This document shows positions 23,747 through 32,121 of a stretch of 64,000 bases of DNA, piece by piece. The DNA lies in contig NZ_JANGCG010000002.1 in the NCBI RefSeq assembly GCF_024462815.1, positions 1 to 64,000 on the forward strand, in the 5' to 3' direction. A program made the translations under genes and the position numbers. A model generated the notes under the pieces. It was not told the DNA's origin. It saw only the letters and a program-made list of their open reading frames with translations, and made no database searches. Origin of the DNA: Gemmiger formicilis. GTDB taxonomy: Bacteria > Bacillota > Clostridia > Oscillospirales > Ruminococcaceae. Every line of letters starts with the position of its first letter. Position 1 is the first letter of the stretch.

Positions 23747-25672
23747 TTATTCTTCTACGTAGTCCTTCTTGAGCAGGCTCAGGATGACAGCACCCACCGC
23801 GCTGCCGACGGCCAGCGCCACAACGTAGAGCAGCGCATGGTCAACGACCGGGAACACGAAGATGCCGCCGTGCGGGGCACGCAGGGCGCAGCCAAACACC
23901 ATAGACAGTGCACCGGACAGTGCCGAGCCGATGATGCAGCTGGGCAGGACGCGCAGCGGGTCAGCCGCCGCATAAGGGATTGCGCCTTCAGTGACGAAGC
24001 AGAGGCCCATAACGTAGTTGACGATGCCGTTGCGGCGCTCATCGGGGCTCCACTTCTTGGGGCAGAAGGTGGTGGACAGTGCAATCGCGATGGGCGGAAC
24101 CATACCGCCGACCATAACCGCAGCCATAACCTCGTAGTTGCCCATGGCCAGTGCCGCTGTGCCAAAAACGTAAGCTGCCTTGTTGAAGGGGCCGCCCATA
24201 TCAATGCTCATCATACCGGCCACAATCGCGCCCAGCAGCACCTTGGACGTGCCGCCCATCGCTTTCAGCCAGTCGGTCATTGCCGTGTTGATGATGCCCA
24301 TAACCGGGTTGACGCCGCACATAACCAGACCGGTGACGAGGATACCGCCCAGCGGGTAAATCAACATCGGGCGGATGCCGTTCAGACTGGCGGGCAGCTT
24401 CTCGGTGATTTTCTTGAGGAACTGGACGATATAGCCCGCTGCAAAGCCGGCCAGCAGTGCCGCCAGGAAGCCGCCGGAAATGCCGGTGGTCTCGCCGCTG
24501 GCCAACCCTGCAAAGTTGGTGCCGTTCATAGCCAGCACGCCGCCCGCAAAGCCGACAGCCAGACCCGGGCGATCCGCGATGGACATAGCGATAAAGCCCG
24601 CCAGAATGGGCAGCATATAGCCGAAGGCCGCACTGCCGACCGTCTTGAAGAAGGCTGCCACAGGCGTGTTCATACCGAAGTTGGATGGGTCAATCGTGTA
24701 ATCGTCCAGCAGGAAGGCCAGCGCAATCATAATGCCGCCGCCCACAACGAAGGGCAGCATATGGGAAACACCGTTCATCAGGTGCTTGTACAGGCTGTGG
24801 GCAAAGGTATCGTTTGCGCCGCCCGCGCTCTGCTGGGTCTTGGCCCCGGCCTCGGCGTGGTAGATGGGGGCTTCGCCGTGGGCAATCTTCTTGATGAGCT
24901 CCTCCGGCTTATGGATGCCGTCATCCACGCGGGCAAAGATGACCGGTTTGCCGTCAAAGCGGGCGGTCTCGACGTTCTTGTCCGCCGCAATAATAATGCC
25001 GTCGCAGGCGGCGATTTCCTCTGCCGTCAGCACGTTCTTGGCACCGTCCGAGCCGTTGGTTTCCACCTTGGTGGGCAGACCCAGCTTATCGCCCATCTTG
25101 GTCAGGGCCTCCGCCGCCATATAGGTGTGGGCAATGCCGTTGGGGCAGGCTGTGACCGCCAGCACGCGGTAGCCATTCTGGGGGATTTCCTGCTGGGTGA
25201 AGCTCTCCTCCCCGAACTGGGCCTCCTCCTGCGCGTCAATGGCATCCAGAAACTCTGCGGGAGTTCTGGCGGCGCGCAGTTTGGCCACAAAGTCCTCGTT
25301 CATCAGCATCTGCATCATACGCGCCAGCATATCAATGTGCAGGCTGCCGTTTTCCGGCGCGGCAATGGCAAATAGCAGATCAGTCTTGCCCTCATCGTCG
25401 GGGTTATACTGGACCGGGCTGCTCAGCCGCAGCGCCGCAAGGCTGGGGCGGGTCACGCAGGCGGCGCGGGCGTGCGGCACCGTGATGCCGTTGTCCACAT
25501 AGGTGGACGCCTCCGCTTCGCGGGCGTAGAGGGCCTTTTTGTAGGCGTCCGCATCGGTAATGTTGCCGTGGGTTTCCTGCAGTGCAACGAGCTTGTCAAG
25601 GATAGCCGCCTGATCCGGCGCAGCAATATCCAACGCGATGGACTGGGCAGTGAACAGTTCCGTGATACGCAT
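23747..25672 (-). CDS. fruA: Fructose-specific PTS transporter, fused EIIA-EIIB-EIIC
   Basis: A 641-residue PTS permease that imports fructose as fructose 1-phosphate. The EIIA domain (1-145) has the phosphorylated His67 in TVPHARA. The EIIB domain (about 168-265) has Cys176 in TACPNGIAHTYMAA. The EIIC domain (about 290-635) has around nine helices, with MIALAFLLDD and the substrate-binding GGPFNKAAY motif. The length and A-B-C order match Firmicute FruA. AAGGAG lies 9 nt before the ATG, and 30 nt separate it from fruK. It is the last gene of fruR-fruK-fruA. Confidence 0.96.
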   Translation of the reverse strand: MRITELFTAQSIALDIAAPDQAAILDKLVALQETHGNITDADAYKKALYAREAEASTYVDNGITVPHARAACVTRPSLAALRLSSPVQYNPDDEGKTDLLFAIAAPENGSLHIDMLARMMQMLMNEDFVAKLRAARTPAEFLDAIDAQEEAQFGEESFTQQEIPQNGYRVLAVTACPNGIAHTYMAAEALTKMGDKLGLPTKVETNGSDGAKNVLTAEEIAACDGIIIAADKNVETARFDGKPVIFARVDDGIHKPEELIKKIAHGEAPIYHAEAGAKTQQSAGGANDTFAHSLYKHLMNGVSHMLPFVVGGGIMIALAFLLDDYTIDPSNFGMNTPVAAFFKTVGSAAFGYMLPILAGFIAMSIADRPGLAVGFAGGVLAMNGTNFAGLASGETTGISGGFLAALLAGFAAGYIVQFLKKITEKLPASLNGIRPMLIYPLGGILVTGLVMCGVNPVMGIINTAMTDWLKAMGGTSKVLLGAIVAGMMSIDMGGPFNKAAYVFGTAALAMGNYEVMAAVMVGGMVPPIAIALSTTFCPKKWSPDERRNGIVNYVMGLCFVTEGAIPYAAADPLRVLPSCIIGSALSGALSMVFGCALRAPHGGIFVFPVVDHALLYVVALAVGSAVGAVILSLLKKDYVEE

Positions 25673-25702
25673 AAGTAAGGTCTCCTTCTTTATATACTTA
25701 AC

Positions 25703-26611
25703 TCAAATGGTTTTGAGCAGCTTCTCAATATCCTGCCGCGTGGCCAGCCCCAGACTGAAGGCTGTGGCACTGCCGCAGGCCGTGCCAAGGCGCAGCGCCG
25801 TGTCATAATTGCCGCCGCTTTGCTGGTAGCCCGCCACAAAACCGGCCACCATGCTGTCCCCCGCGCCAACGCTGTTGACCACCGTTCCCTTGGGGCAGCC
25901 GATGCGGTGGACGCCGCCCTGCTCGTCCAGCAGCAGCGCACCATCGCCCGCCATGCTGACCAGCACGTTGCGTGCGCCCTTCTCCTGCAGCATTTTTGCC
26001 GCCGTAACAACCTCGTTATCGTTCGTCAGCTTGATGCCCACAATCTCGCTCAGCTCATGGTTGTTGGGCTTGATGAGGAAGGGGCGGTAGCGCAGCACAT
26101 TTACAAGCAAATCGCGTGTGGCATCTACCACAGCACGGACGCCGCGCCCCTCCAACCGGGCCAGCAGGCGCTCATAGGTGGTCTGGGCCAGACTGGCCGG
26201 GATGCTACCCGCCAGTATCAGAATGTCATCCTTCTGCAGCCGGTCGAGCTTTGTCTCCAGCGCCTGCATGGCGCCTTCCGGGATGTCGGGGCCCGCGCCG
26301 TTCAGCTCGGTCTCCTTCTCGGCCTTGATTTTTACGTTGATGCGCGTCATACCGTGCTCCAGATGGACGAAATCGGTTTTCAGCCCCTGCGCGGCCAGAC
26401 CGCGCTCCAGCCAGGCACCGGTCTCCCCCGCCACAAAGCCGAGGGCCACGCTCTCGCAGCCAAGTTCGGCCAGCACGCCGGACACATTGATGCCCTTGCC
26501 GCCCAGCACGCAGTCCTCACCTCTGGCGCGGTTGACATCCCCCACCTTCAGTTCGCGGTCAAGCCGCACAACGTAGTCAATGGCCGGATTGAAGGTCACT
26601 GTGTAAATCAT
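25703..26611 (-). CDS. fruK: 1-phosphofructokinase
   Basis: A 302-residue PfkB/ribokinase-family enzyme that phosphorylates fructose 1-phosphate to fructose 1,6-bisphosphate. The N-terminus MIYTVTFNPAIDYVVRLDRE and GGKGINVSGVLAELG are the standard 1-PFK opening; NSVGAGDSMVAGFVAGY near 245-262 carries the catalytic Asp of the GAGD motif. Its ATG overlaps the fruR stop by 4 nt, so expression is coupled to the regulator. Together with FruA it routes PTS-imported fructose into glycolysis. Confidence 0.96.
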   Translation of the reverse strand: MIYTVTFNPAIDYVVRLDRELKVGDVNRARGEDCVLGGKGINVSGVLAELGCESVALGFVAGETGAWLERGLAAQGLKTDFVHLEHGMTRINVKIKAEKETELNGAGPDIPEGAMQALETKLDRLQKDDILILAGSIPASLAQTTYERLLARLEGRGVRAVVDATRDLLVNVLRYRPFLIKPNNHELSEIVGIKLTNDNEVVTAAKMLQEKGARNVLVSMAGDGALLLDEQGGVHRIGCPKGTVVNSVGAGDSMVAGFVAGYQQSGGNYDTALRLGTACGSATAFSLGLATRQDIEKLLKTI

Positions 26612-27363
26612 AGCTCTGTCTCCTTTACCAGTGTCAGCTGTTTGTATTTCGGTTCTGGGCAGCGGTTTGTCAGAATCGCACCGCCGTATAGCTCGCTGAT
26701 GACCGCCGGGTAGATGCGCCCGAATTTGGAATCATCCACCAGAAACCACGTTTCCCTCGCACGGCGGGCCGCGGCGGCCTTGACGGCGGCCTCCTCCGGG
26801 TCAGGCGTTGTGAAGCCTGCGTTCAACGCCACACCGTTGGCACCCAGAAAAGCCTTTGTGAAGTTGAACTGCTGCAGCGAGGTAATCGTCGCCGCGCCGA
26901 TGATGGCCTCGGTGCGGGGGCGCAGCAGCCCGCCGGGCACGCAGACATGGCAGCTTTTCTGTGCCAGCAGCCGCGCATGGGCGATGCCGTTGGTCACATA
27001 GTGGGCGTCCAGCGCGGGGCCGCCCAGCGCCCGGACCATTGCCAGCGTGGTAGAGCCTGCGTCAATGTAGACAAAGTCGCTGGCGCGAATCAGGCTGGCT
27101 GCGGCCTGCGCAATGCTGCGCTTCTGGCCGACCGCCAGGCTCTCCTTATCGGTCATGGTCGGCTCATCGGCCAGAAACTGGCCGTCCGGCAGCGTTGCGC
27201 CGCCGTGTACCTTGTTCAGCCGCCCTTGCCGGTCAAGCTCGGTCAGATCGCGGCGGATGGTGGATTCACTGGCGTTCAGTGCCTCGCACAGCTCCTGCAC
27301 GGTGGCGGTGCGTTTTTCCGCCAGCAAGTTCAGAATCAGGGCAAAGCGTTCTTCGGCTAACAT
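26608..27363 (-). CDS. fruR: DeoR-family regulator of the fructose operon
   Basis: A 251-residue DeoR-type regulator. The N-terminal winged helix reads VQELCEALNASESTIRRDLT, followed by RLNKVHGGAT, the family signature. The C-terminal sensor domain has YIDAGSTTLAMVRALGG and later FLVDDSKFGR, typical of sugar-phosphate binding DeoR proteins. By position it should repress fruRKA and be released by fructose 1-phosphate. AAAGGAG precedes the ATG by about 8 nt. The operon promoter lies 80-105 nt upstream, embedded in GAA/TGAA-like repeats. Confidence 0.93.
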   Translation of the reverse strand: MLAEERFALILNLLAEKRTATVQELCEALNASESTIRRDLTELDRQGRLNKVHGGATLPDGQFLADEPTMTDKESLAVGQKRSIAQAAASLIRASDFVYIDAGSTTLAMVRALGGPALDAHYVTNGIAHARLLAQKSCHVCVPGGLLRPRTEAIIGAATITSLQQFNFTKAFLGANGVALNAGFTTPDPEEAAVKAAAARRARETWFLVDDSKFGRIYPAVISELYGGAILTNRCPEPKYKQLTLVKETEL

Positions 27364-27440
27364 AGTGCTTGGTGCTCCTTTCCCGGTCTTGATTGAGCGA
27401 TTTTGGTGATTTATGACGTTTCATGATTGACTATGGCTTT

Positions 27441-27493
27441 ATTATAGCAGGTTTTCCGTCAAATTCAATCAGTTTCATTCATTTTCGTTCACC
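27441..27493 (-). promoter_or_regulatory. fru operon promoter with repeated TGAA-type motifs
   Basis: On the minus strand TATAAT (complement of 27441-27446) follows TTGAAT (complement of 27463-27468) after 16 nt. Just upstream and across the -35 lie repeated GAACGAAAATGAATGAAAC-like units up to 27493, a likely FruR operator by analogy with DeoR-family sites. Confidence 0.6.
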
Positions 27494-27531
27494 AAAATTA
27501 GCGTGCATTTTTTGTGCAGAATATACAAAGA

Positions 27532-27573
27532 AAAAGCCGGCAGAGGAAAATCACGTTTTCCTCTGCTGGCTTT
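27532..27573 (-). terminator. Terminator of the UvrA-like gene
   Basis: Arms AAAGCCGGCAGAGGAAAA and TTTTCCTCTGCTGGCTTT (one wobble) with a short loop. T runs follow on the minus strand. Confidence 0.88.
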
Positions 27574-27575
27574 CT

Positions 27576-30050
27576 TCAGATATAGCGTCCTGTCCGGCTC
27601 TCCGGGGTTGCTTTAATCTGCGCGGGGGTGCCTGCGGCCACAATCCGGCCGCCCTCCTCCCCGCCGCCGGGGCCCATATCAATGATATAATCCGCGCTGC
27701 GGATTACGTCCAGATCATGCTCAATGACCACCACCGTTGCACCGTTGGCGATCAGCGTGCGGAACACCCCCAGCAGGGTGCGCACATCCAGCGGGTGCAG
27801 GCCGATGGTCGGCTCATCAAAGACAAACACCGTGTCATGCTGGGCACGGCCCATCTCGCTGGCCAGCTTCAGCCGCTGTGCCTCGCCGCCGGAAAGGCTG
27901 GGCGTCTCCTCGCCAAGGGTCAGGTAGCCCAGGCCCAAATCCTGCAGCACCTGCAGGCGTTGGGTCACCAGCTTCAAATCCGTGCAGGCCTTCAGCGCCG
28001 TGTTGATGTCCATATCCATCAGCTCCGGCAGAGTGTAGCTGCCGCCGTGCTTGTTCTCGTGCCGTATCTCGTCCGCGTCCCGGCTGTAGCGGGAGCCGCG
28101 GCACTCGGTGCAAGGGATCTCCACATCCGGCAGGAACTGCACATCCAGACTGATAACGCCTGTGCCATCGCAGACCGGGCAGCGCAGCTTGCCGGTGTTG
28201 TAGGAGAAATCGCCCGCCTTATAGCCAAGGCGCTTCGCATCGGCGGTGCGGGCAAAAACCTTGCGCAGCTCGTCATGGACGTTGGCATAGGTTGCTACTG
28301 TGGAGCGCACATTGATGCCGATGGGCGTTGCGTCAATCAGCTTGACCTGACGGATGCCTTCTGCCTGCACCGCCTTCACGTGGGCAGGCAGGGCGCTGCC
28401 CGCCGCCTGTGCCGCCAGCGCCGGGACAAGGCTTTCCAGTATCAGCGTGGTCTTGCCGGAGCCGGAGACCCCCGTCACCACGGTCAGGCGGCCCTTGGGA
28501 AGCGTCACCTCCAGCGGCTTTACCGTGTGGATGGCACCAGTCGAAAGCCGGATGCACCCCTCGGCGAAAAGCTCCTCCGCCGGGCAGTCTGCGGGGGCGG
28601 CGTTCCCTGCCCCGCTCAGAAAGGGGCCTATCTGGGATGCCGAGTTCGCGGTCAGGTCGGCCACCGTCCCCTGTGCAATGACGCGCCCGCCGCCTGCGCC
28701 CGCCTCGGGGCCCATCTCAATCAGCCAATCGGATTCCGCCAGCACCTGGGTATCATGGTCAACCAGCACCACCGAGTTGCCGTCCGCAATCAAATCGTGC
28801 ATCACACCGTTCAGCCCCACGATGTTGGAGGGGTGCAGCCCGATGGACGGCTCATCCAGCACATAGAGCACGCCAGTGGTGCGGTTGCGCACGGCGCGGG
28901 CCAGCTGCATCCGCTGGCGCTCCCCTGTGGAAAGGGTGGATGAGGCACGGTCGAGCGTCAGATAGTCCAGCCCTAAATCCATCAGCCGCTTGGCCCCAAC
29001 GCGGAAGGACTCGCAGATGCTCTCGGCCATCGGGCGCATTTCGGGCGGCAGGCTGGCGGGTACGCCGTCCACCCAGTCGCACAGGGCGGTCAGCGTCATT
29101 TTGCAAGCCTCGTCCAGGCCAATGCCCCGCAGCCGCGGTGCGCGGGCCGCCTCCGACAGGCGCGAGCCGCCGCAGTCAGGGCAGACATCGGTGCGCAGGA
29201 ACTTTTCCACCCGCTTCATACCCTTCTCGTCCTTGACCTTGGCCAGAGCATTTTCCACCGTGTAAACCGCGTTGAAATAGGTAAAGTCGAGCTCCCCGGC
29301 CTCCGGGGTGTTCTTGGCCTTGTAGAAGATATGCTTTTTCTCCGCCGGGCCGTTGAACACAATATCCTTTTCCCGGTCGGTCAGCTCCCGGAACGGCACA
29401 TCGGTGCGCACGCCCATTGCGCGGCAGACGTCGGTCATCAATGACCACATCAGGCTGTTCCATGGGGCGACAGCGCCTTCATCAATCGTGAGGGAGTCGT
29501 CCGGCACAAGGGTGGTGCGGTCCACAGTGCGCACCAGCCCGGTTCCGTCACAGGTGCGGCAGGCACCCTGGCTGTTGAAGGCGAGCTCCTCGGCGGACGG
29601 TGCGTGGACCCGCGCCCCACATTCCGGGCAGTAGATGGGCTGCTCTGCCGCCACGTTCAGCGTCGGCGGGATGTAATGCCCATTGGGGCAGCGGTGGCTG
29701 GCGAGACGGGAGAACATCAGCCGCAGGCTGTTCAGCAGCTCGGTTCCTGTGCCGAAGGTGCTGCGGATACCCGGCACGCCGGGCCGCTGGTGCAGCGCCA
29801 GCGCCGCCGGGACGTAGAGCACCTCATCCACCTGTGCCTTGGCGGCCTGCGTCATACGGCGGCGGGTGTAGGTAGAGAGCGCGTCCAGATACCGGCGCGA
29901 GCCCTCGGCATAGAGCACACCCAGCGCCAGCGAGGACTTGCCGGAACCGGACACACCCGCAATGCCGACAATCTTGTTCAGCGGCACATCCACGTCAATA
30001 TTTTTCAGGTTGTGCACCCGCGCCCCGCGGATTTTTATGGCGTCAATCAT
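27576..30050 (-). CDS. UvrA-family ABC ATPase, short paralogue
   Basis: An 824-residue double ABC ATPase of the UvrA family. Walker A motifs are GVSGSGKSS (about 33-41) and GVSGSGKTT (about 510). Signature motifs STGERQRMQLAR and LSGGEAQRLKLAS and Walker B motifs VLDEPSIGLHP and FDEPTIGLHP are intact. Zinc-binding cysteines appear in YCPECG, CRTCDGTG, CPDCGGSR, CPVCDGTG and CTECRGSR. It is about 115 residues shorter than canonical UvrA (around 940), as expected for UvrA2/DrrC-like paralogues that have lost the UvrB-interacting region. Such paralogues have been linked to tolerance of DNA-binding drugs. No uvrB or uvrC lies nearby. It is a single-gene unit with its own terminator. Confidence 0.85.
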   Translation of the reverse strand: MIDAIKIRGARVHNLKNIDVDVPLNKIVGIAGVSGSGKSSLALGVLYAEGSRRYLDALSTYTRRRMTQAAKAQVDEVLYVPAALALHQRPGVPGIRSTFGTGTELLNSLRLMFSRLASHRCPNGHYIPPTLNVAAEQPIYCPECGARVHAPSAEELAFNSQGACRTCDGTGLVRTVDRTTLVPDDSLTIDEGAVAPWNSLMWSLMTDVCRAMGVRTDVPFRELTDREKDIVFNGPAEKKHIFYKAKNTPEAGELDFTYFNAVYTVENALAKVKDEKGMKRVEKFLRTDVCPDCGGSRLSEAARAPRLRGIGLDEACKMTLTALCDWVDGVPASLPPEMRPMAESICESFRVGAKRLMDLGLDYLTLDRASSTLSTGERQRMQLARAVRNRTTGVLYVLDEPSIGLHPSNIVGLNGVMHDLIADGNSVVLVDHDTQVLAESDWLIEMGPEAGAGGGRVIAQGTVADLTANSASQIGPFLSGAGNAAPADCPAEELFAEGCIRLSTGAIHTVKPLEVTLPKGRLTVVTGVSGSGKTTLILESLVPALAAQAAGSALPAHVKAVQAEGIRQVKLIDATPIGINVRSTVATYANVHDELRKVFARTADAKRLGYKAGDFSYNTGKLRCPVCDGTGVISLDVQFLPDVEIPCTECRGSRYSRDADEIRHENKHGGSYTLPELMDMDINTALKACTDLKLVTQRLQVLQDLGLGYLTLGEETPSLSGGEAQRLKLASEMGRAQHDTVFVFDEPTIGLHPLDVRTLLGVFRTLIANGATVVVIEHDLDVIRSADYIIDMGPGGGEEGGRIVAAGTPAQIKATPESRTGRYI

Positions 30051-30077
30051 AAGTTTTCCTCATACAGCGAAGTAAAA

Positions 30078-30096
30078 GGGCGGCCATTGGCCGCCC
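30078..30096 (-). terminator. Terminator of azlCD
   Basis: GGGCGGCC-ATT-GGCCGCCC hairpin six nt past the azlD stop; on the minus strand TTTTAC follows. Confidence 0.75.
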
Positions 30097-30101
30097 GCCT
30101 T

Positions 30102-30401
30102 TTATACAAACAGCTCAATCACAAACACCAACACGCAGCAGATGACCGACACCGGGAACAGCCCGGCACCGCACCATGCGGCAACAATGCCCGCGGCCAG
30201 CGCCACCGCGCCGGAAATCGGCGTCTGGGTGGCCGCGATGATGGCCGGGAAGGTCATAACCGCCAGCGTGACATAGGGCACATAGTACAAAAAAGACTGA
30301 ATGAACTGGTTCTTGATGGGCTTGCGAATCAGGGTAAGCGGCAGGATGCGGATGGTGTAGGACACCAGCGCCATAACCGCTATATAAATGTAGTTGTTCA
30401 T
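30102..30401 (-). CDS. azlD: AzlD-family branched-chain amino acid exporter, small subunit
   Basis: A 99-residue, very hydrophobic protein with about four helices. YIAVMALVSYTIRILPLTLI near the start carries the Arg-Pro pair conserved in AzlD, followed by a short basic loop (KPIKNQF). AzlD pairs with AzlC to export branched-chain amino acids or analogues. Its ATG overlaps the azlC stop codon by 4 nt, so the pair is translationally coupled. Confidence 0.9.
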   Translation of the reverse strand: MNNYIYIAVMALVSYTIRILPLTLIRKPIKNQFIQSFLYYVPYVTLAVMTFPAIIAATQTPISGAVALAAGIVAAWCGAGLFPVSVICCVLVFVIELFV

Positions 30402-31126
30402 TGGGCCGTCTCCTCCTGCTTAACCGGGAACAGCACCGCCGCTGCGGCGGAGATAACCACCGTCAGGATGATGGTGCGGGTGCCGTCACTCAGCGCCGAC
30501 ACACCCGGCAGATAGTTGCAGGCGAAGCTCAGCGCAAAGCTGAGGAGCACCAGCGCCGCCACAATGCGGTTTTTCCGCGCCGGGGGGATGATGATGGCCA
30601 GGAACATACCGTACAGCGCCACACTCAGCGCGCTGACAATGCGCAGGGGCAGCGCGTTGCCCGCCAGAATCCCCAGTGCCGTGCCGATGGCCCACGCGGG
30701 GGCCGCCAGCAGGATGGCGCCGTAGGTATAGTAGGGGTTCAGCGGCCCGGGCCGCGCAATCGTGATGCCGAACAGCTCATCCGTGACATCGTAGCCGATG
30801 AGCAGCCGGTGGAAAAACGGCGTTTCGGGCGCAAACCGCTGGGCCAGCGCGCAGCTCATAAGCAGATACCGTGCATTGGCAATCAGGGTAATGACAGCCA
30901 CCTCCCAGTAGGTGGCCCTTGCGGCAATCAGCGTAAAGGCTGCATACTCCCCCGCCGAGGCGTTGTTGAGCAGGCTGGCCCAGAAGCCCTGCATCGGGGT
31001 AAGCCCCGCATTGCGCGCCGCAATGCCCAGCGAGAAGGAGACCGCAAAATACCCCAGCGCTATGGGGAAGCCGTCACGCATACCATCGCAGAGCACCTTG
31101 CGGCTGAACTGTGTTGACTCTTTCAT
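30398..31126 (-). CDS. azlC: AzlC-family branched-chain amino acid exporter, large subunit
   Basis: A 242-residue membrane protein. DGMRDGFPIALGYFAVSFSL followed by GIAARNAGLTPMQGFWASLL is the AzlC opening, and NARYLLMSCAL and DELFGI are further family marks. About seven helices are visible. I start at the ATG at 31126, with AAAGGAAG about 10 nt upstream; a GTG 21 nt earlier is the alternative. No Lrp-type regulator is adjacent, unlike in Bacillus. Confidence 0.9.
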   Translation of the reverse strand: MKESTQFSRKVLCDGMRDGFPIALGYFAVSFSLGIAARNAGLTPMQGFWASLLNNASAGEYAAFTLIAARATYWEVAVITLIANARYLLMSCALAQRFAPETPFFHRLLIGYDVTDELFGITIARPGPLNPYYTYGAILLAAPAWAIGTALGILAGNALPLRIVSALSVALYGMFLAIIIPPARKNRIVAALVLLSFALSFACNYLPGVSALSDGTRTIILTVVISAAAAVLFPVKQEETAQ

Positions 31127-31289
31127 CTTCCTATAACTTCCTTTCACCGGGTTTTATTATAACGCAGCTGTGGCAAGAAAGAAAGCACGGAGCGCGAAAA
31201 AAGTGCATTTTCTGCAATGACGGCCGGCGGTTTCTCGTGGTATACTGTAGAGCAGCTGCTCGTTATTTTGCAAAAAAGAGGTTTTCCTT

Positions 31290-31988
31290 ATGTCACGCGA
31301 TTCCATCAAAATGCTGGCCATGCTTACCATGCTGCTGAACCATATTGCCAATGCACTGCTGCCCGCCGGGGCGCCGCTTACCAATCTGTTTTTGTACATC
31401 GGCTACTTTACCGCCGTGACAATGTGCTATTTTCTTGTCGAGGGGTACGGCTACACCCACTCCAAGCGGCGCTACGCCGGGCGGCTGCTGGGGTTTGCAG
31501 TGCTGGCCCAGCTGCCCTACCAGCTGGCCTTCCCGGAAAATGGCATGGCGGGCTTTGTACAGTTCAATATGCTGTTCACCCTGCTGCTCTGCTTTCTGAT
31601 TCTGCTGGTGCAGGAAAAAGTCTCCGACCCCATCCTGCGCGGCGCGGCCATCGTGCTGCTAATCTGCGCCTCGCTGTTCTGTGACTGGGCACTGCTGGCC
31701 CCGGTGTTTACGCTGCTCTTTTCGTGGGCCGGGGCTTCCCGCCCGCGCAAAAAGCTCGCCTTTGTCATTGCCGCCCTGCTGTACGGCGGTATGGCGTGGC
31801 TGGGCAGCGGGCTGCTGGCGGATGCCCTCGGCTGCGGTTTGCCGATTCTTGTCTCCGGCTTCTTTATTCTGTACCTGTACAACGGCCAGCGCACCGGGCA
31901 CGGACGTACCTTTTATAAATGGTTCTTCTATGCGTTCTATCCCGCGCACCTGCTGATGCTGGGCCTGCTGCGGCTCGCCGTGTTGTAA
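31290..31988 (+). CDS. TraX-family membrane protein
   Basis: A 232-residue protein with about eight helices. MSRDSIKMLAMLTMLLNHIA is the TraX opening and FYKWFFYAFYPAHLLMLGLL the closing signature. TraX of plasmid F acetylates pilin, but chromosomal Clostridial members are far from any transfer genes and are thought to be membrane acyltransferases of unknown substrate. It is a single gene between azlC (divergent) and the hybrid kinase. The ATG is preceded by AAAAGAGG about 10 nt away. No terminator is evident after it; a 130-nt AT-rich leader separates it from the kinase. Confidence 0.88.
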   Translation: MSRDSIKMLAMLTMLLNHIANALLPAGAPLTNLFLYIGYFTAVTMCYFLVEGYGYTHSKRRYAGRLLGFAVLAQLPYQLAFPENGMAGFVQFNMLFTLLLCFLILLVQEKVSDPILRGAAIVLLICASLFCDWALLAPVFTLLFSWAGASRPRKKLAFVIAALLYGGMAWLGSGLLADALGCGLPILVSGFFILYLYNGQRTGHGRTFYKWFFYAFYPAHLLMLGLLRLAVL

Positions 31989-32121
31989 AGTTCTTTTTCC
32001 TACCGGAAAGCTATTTATTTGTGTTCCTGCCTGGCAAATCCCTTGCAAATTCCCCCAGGATTTACTATAATGAACATATATTTGCCCTTATTCTAGAATT
32101 TTACGTAAGAGTGTACTATAT

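Noticed and set aside
31290..31988. TraX as evidence for a nearby conjugative element
   Set aside because: Chromosomal TraX-family proteins are common in Clostridia, and no other transfer genes or element ends are around it.
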